From NCBI GenBank assembly GCA_947072715.1, contig CAMTJB010000073.1, forward strand, positions 1 through 6,019: a stretch of 6,019 nucleotides of DNA. The letters run 5' to 3'. This DNA comes from an uncultured Fusobacteriaceae bacterium. Lineage in GTDB: Bacteria > Fusobacteriota > Fusobacteriia > Fusobacteriales > Fusobacteriaceae. Both the position numbers and the translations under genes were made by a program. The notes below the pieces were generated by a model. That model was not told the DNA's origin and ran no database searches. It worked only from the letters and a program-made list of their open reading frames with translations. This document shows positions 5,544-6,019 of this stretch, piece after piece. Position 1 is the first letter of the stretch. Each line of letters starts with the position of its first letter.

Positions 5544-5860
5544 ATTATGAAAAAGATAATGTTAATTGGAAAAACAGGAAGTGGAAAAACAACTCTTACA
5601 CAGATGCTTAATGGCGAGGTAGTTGGTTATAAAAAAACGCAAAGTATGGAGTTTTCTTCTAATATAATTGATACGCCTGGTGAATATATTGAAATTAAAG
5701 GTTATTATAGAGCTTTAATTGTTACAGCAACTGAATGTGACTTGATAGGATTTGTACAAGATGCAACAGAATCTGAAACTTTATTTCCCCCTAATTTTGC
5801 AGCAGTTTTAAATAAACCAGCTCTTGGAATTATAACAAAAACTGATTTAGTAGACAGCTG
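5313..5860 (+). repeat. Tandem direct repeat, copy 2
   Basis: This is the second 548-base copy, identical by eye to 4769-5316. It ends where intact eutP continues as TGTGACCATG instead of the TGAGCAC that follows the first copy. The absence of any mismatch over 548 bases means the event is very recent, or that it is an assembly error. Confidence 0.95.
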
Positions 5861-5969
5861 TGACCATGCAAAAGAACTTTTAAAAATTGCTGGAGTTCAT
5901 GAGTTTATATGTACAACAACAAAGGATAATAAAAGTATTGAAATAATGAAGAAAATATTAGGGGGATAA
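5547..5969 (+). CDS. eutP: EutP/PduV family P-loop GTPase-like protein
   Basis: This is a 140-residue soluble protein encoded in eut and pdu operons. The sequence shows a Walker A/G1 loop GKTGSGKT (8-15), G3 DTPG (42-45) and G4 TKTD (97-100); TTTKD (123-127) may serve as G5. The length is normal for EutP, so this is the working copy. The family is Ras-like; PduV has been tied to microcompartment positioning and EutP to nucleotide turnover or acetate kinase activity, but the role is not settled. It starts 3 nt after the eutS fragment, with AAGG (5534-5537) upstream. Its stop TAA abuts the eutV ATG with no gap, so translation of the two is probably coupled. All but the last 36 codons lie in repeat copy 2. 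Confidence 0.94.
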   Translation: MKKIMLIGKTGSGKTTLTQMLNGEVVGYKKTQSMEFSSNIIDTPGEYIEIKGYYRALIVTATECDLIGFVQDATESETLFPPNFAAVLNKPALGIITKTDLVDSCDHAKELLKIAGVHEFICTTTKDNKSIEIMKKILGG

Positions 5970-6019
5970 ATGGGACTGCGGGTATTTATAGCTGATGATG
6001 AGCCATTAACAAGAATGGA
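5970..6019 (+). CDS. eutV: EutV response regulator / ANTAR antiterminator, N-terminus only
   Basis: Only 16 codons fit before the window ends: MGLRVFIADDEPLTRM. A hydrophobic first strand followed by ADDEP is the start of a response-regulator receiver domain, with D9 and D10 as the metal-binding acidic pair. Directly after eutP in a eut locus, and with ANTAR-type hairpins in the pduS leader, EutV is the best call. The phosphorylation aspartate and the RNA-binding ANTAR domain would lie beyond the edge, as would the usual partner kinase eutW. AGGGGG (5960-5965) is the ribosome binding site, 4 nt before the ATG. Confidence 0.8.
   Translation, partial: MGLRVFIADDEPLTRM

Noticed and set aside
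4769..5860. Insertion sequence or phage-type event as cause of the repeat
   Set aside because: There is no transposase, no terminal inverted repeats and no target-site duplication. The repeat ends inside eutS and eutP codons with only GCTG shared.

Overview
The window is AT-rich (roughly 30% GC by eye) and carries a Tsx-like outer-membrane channel next to Firmicute-style, antitermination-controlled ethanolamine (eut) microcompartment genes. A diderm cell envelope, very low GC and a EutV-type locus together point to Fusobacteria (Fusobacterium, Cetobacterium or a relative). This placement is an inference; there is no rRNA or other marker in the window.

Layout. Positions 1-860 on the minus strand hold most of birA, a bifunctional biotin-protein ligase and repressor with a TTG start; its C-terminus lies beyond the left edge. 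Positions 861-1258 are a very A/T-rich divergent intergenic region with a birA promoter, an orphan hairpin and a weak candidate promoter for the next gene. Positions 1259-2287 encode a Tsx-family outer-membrane channel with a signal peptide and an unusual N-terminal coiled coil, followed by a strong intrinsic terminator at 2376-2416. From 2472 rightwards the window is a microcompartment operon. It starts with a sigma70-type promoter and a leader RNA with two AATGGA hexaloop hairpins, the second overlapping an intrinsic terminator. This is the arrangement recognised by the ANTAR antiterminator EutV. The leader is followed by a pduS-like iron-sulfur protein gene, pduT, eutS, eutP and the first 16 codons of eutV.

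How the genes work together. EutS and PduT are shell proteins of a bacterial microcompartment. PduT has the pore cysteine (C38) that holds an Fe-S cluster in its Salmonella relative. The PduS-like protein has two 4Fe-4S motifs, so the pair could pass electrons across the shell, for example for cobalamin reduction or cofactor balance. EutP is a small P-loop protein of the EutP/PduV family. EutV, once phosphorylated by its partner kinase (not in the window), would bind the leader hairpins and let transcription through into pduS-pduT. A second candidate promoter after pduT could give eutS-eutP-eutV a separate basal supply.

Most striking: (1) an apparently perfect 544-bp tandem duplication, joined through a 4-bp GCTG microhomology, that leaves eutS - truncated eutP - eutS fragment - intact eutP; (2) the textbook-like dual-hairpin ANTAR leader; (3) a PduS-like protein whose flavin/NADH-binding motifs look eroded while both Fe-S motifs are intact.
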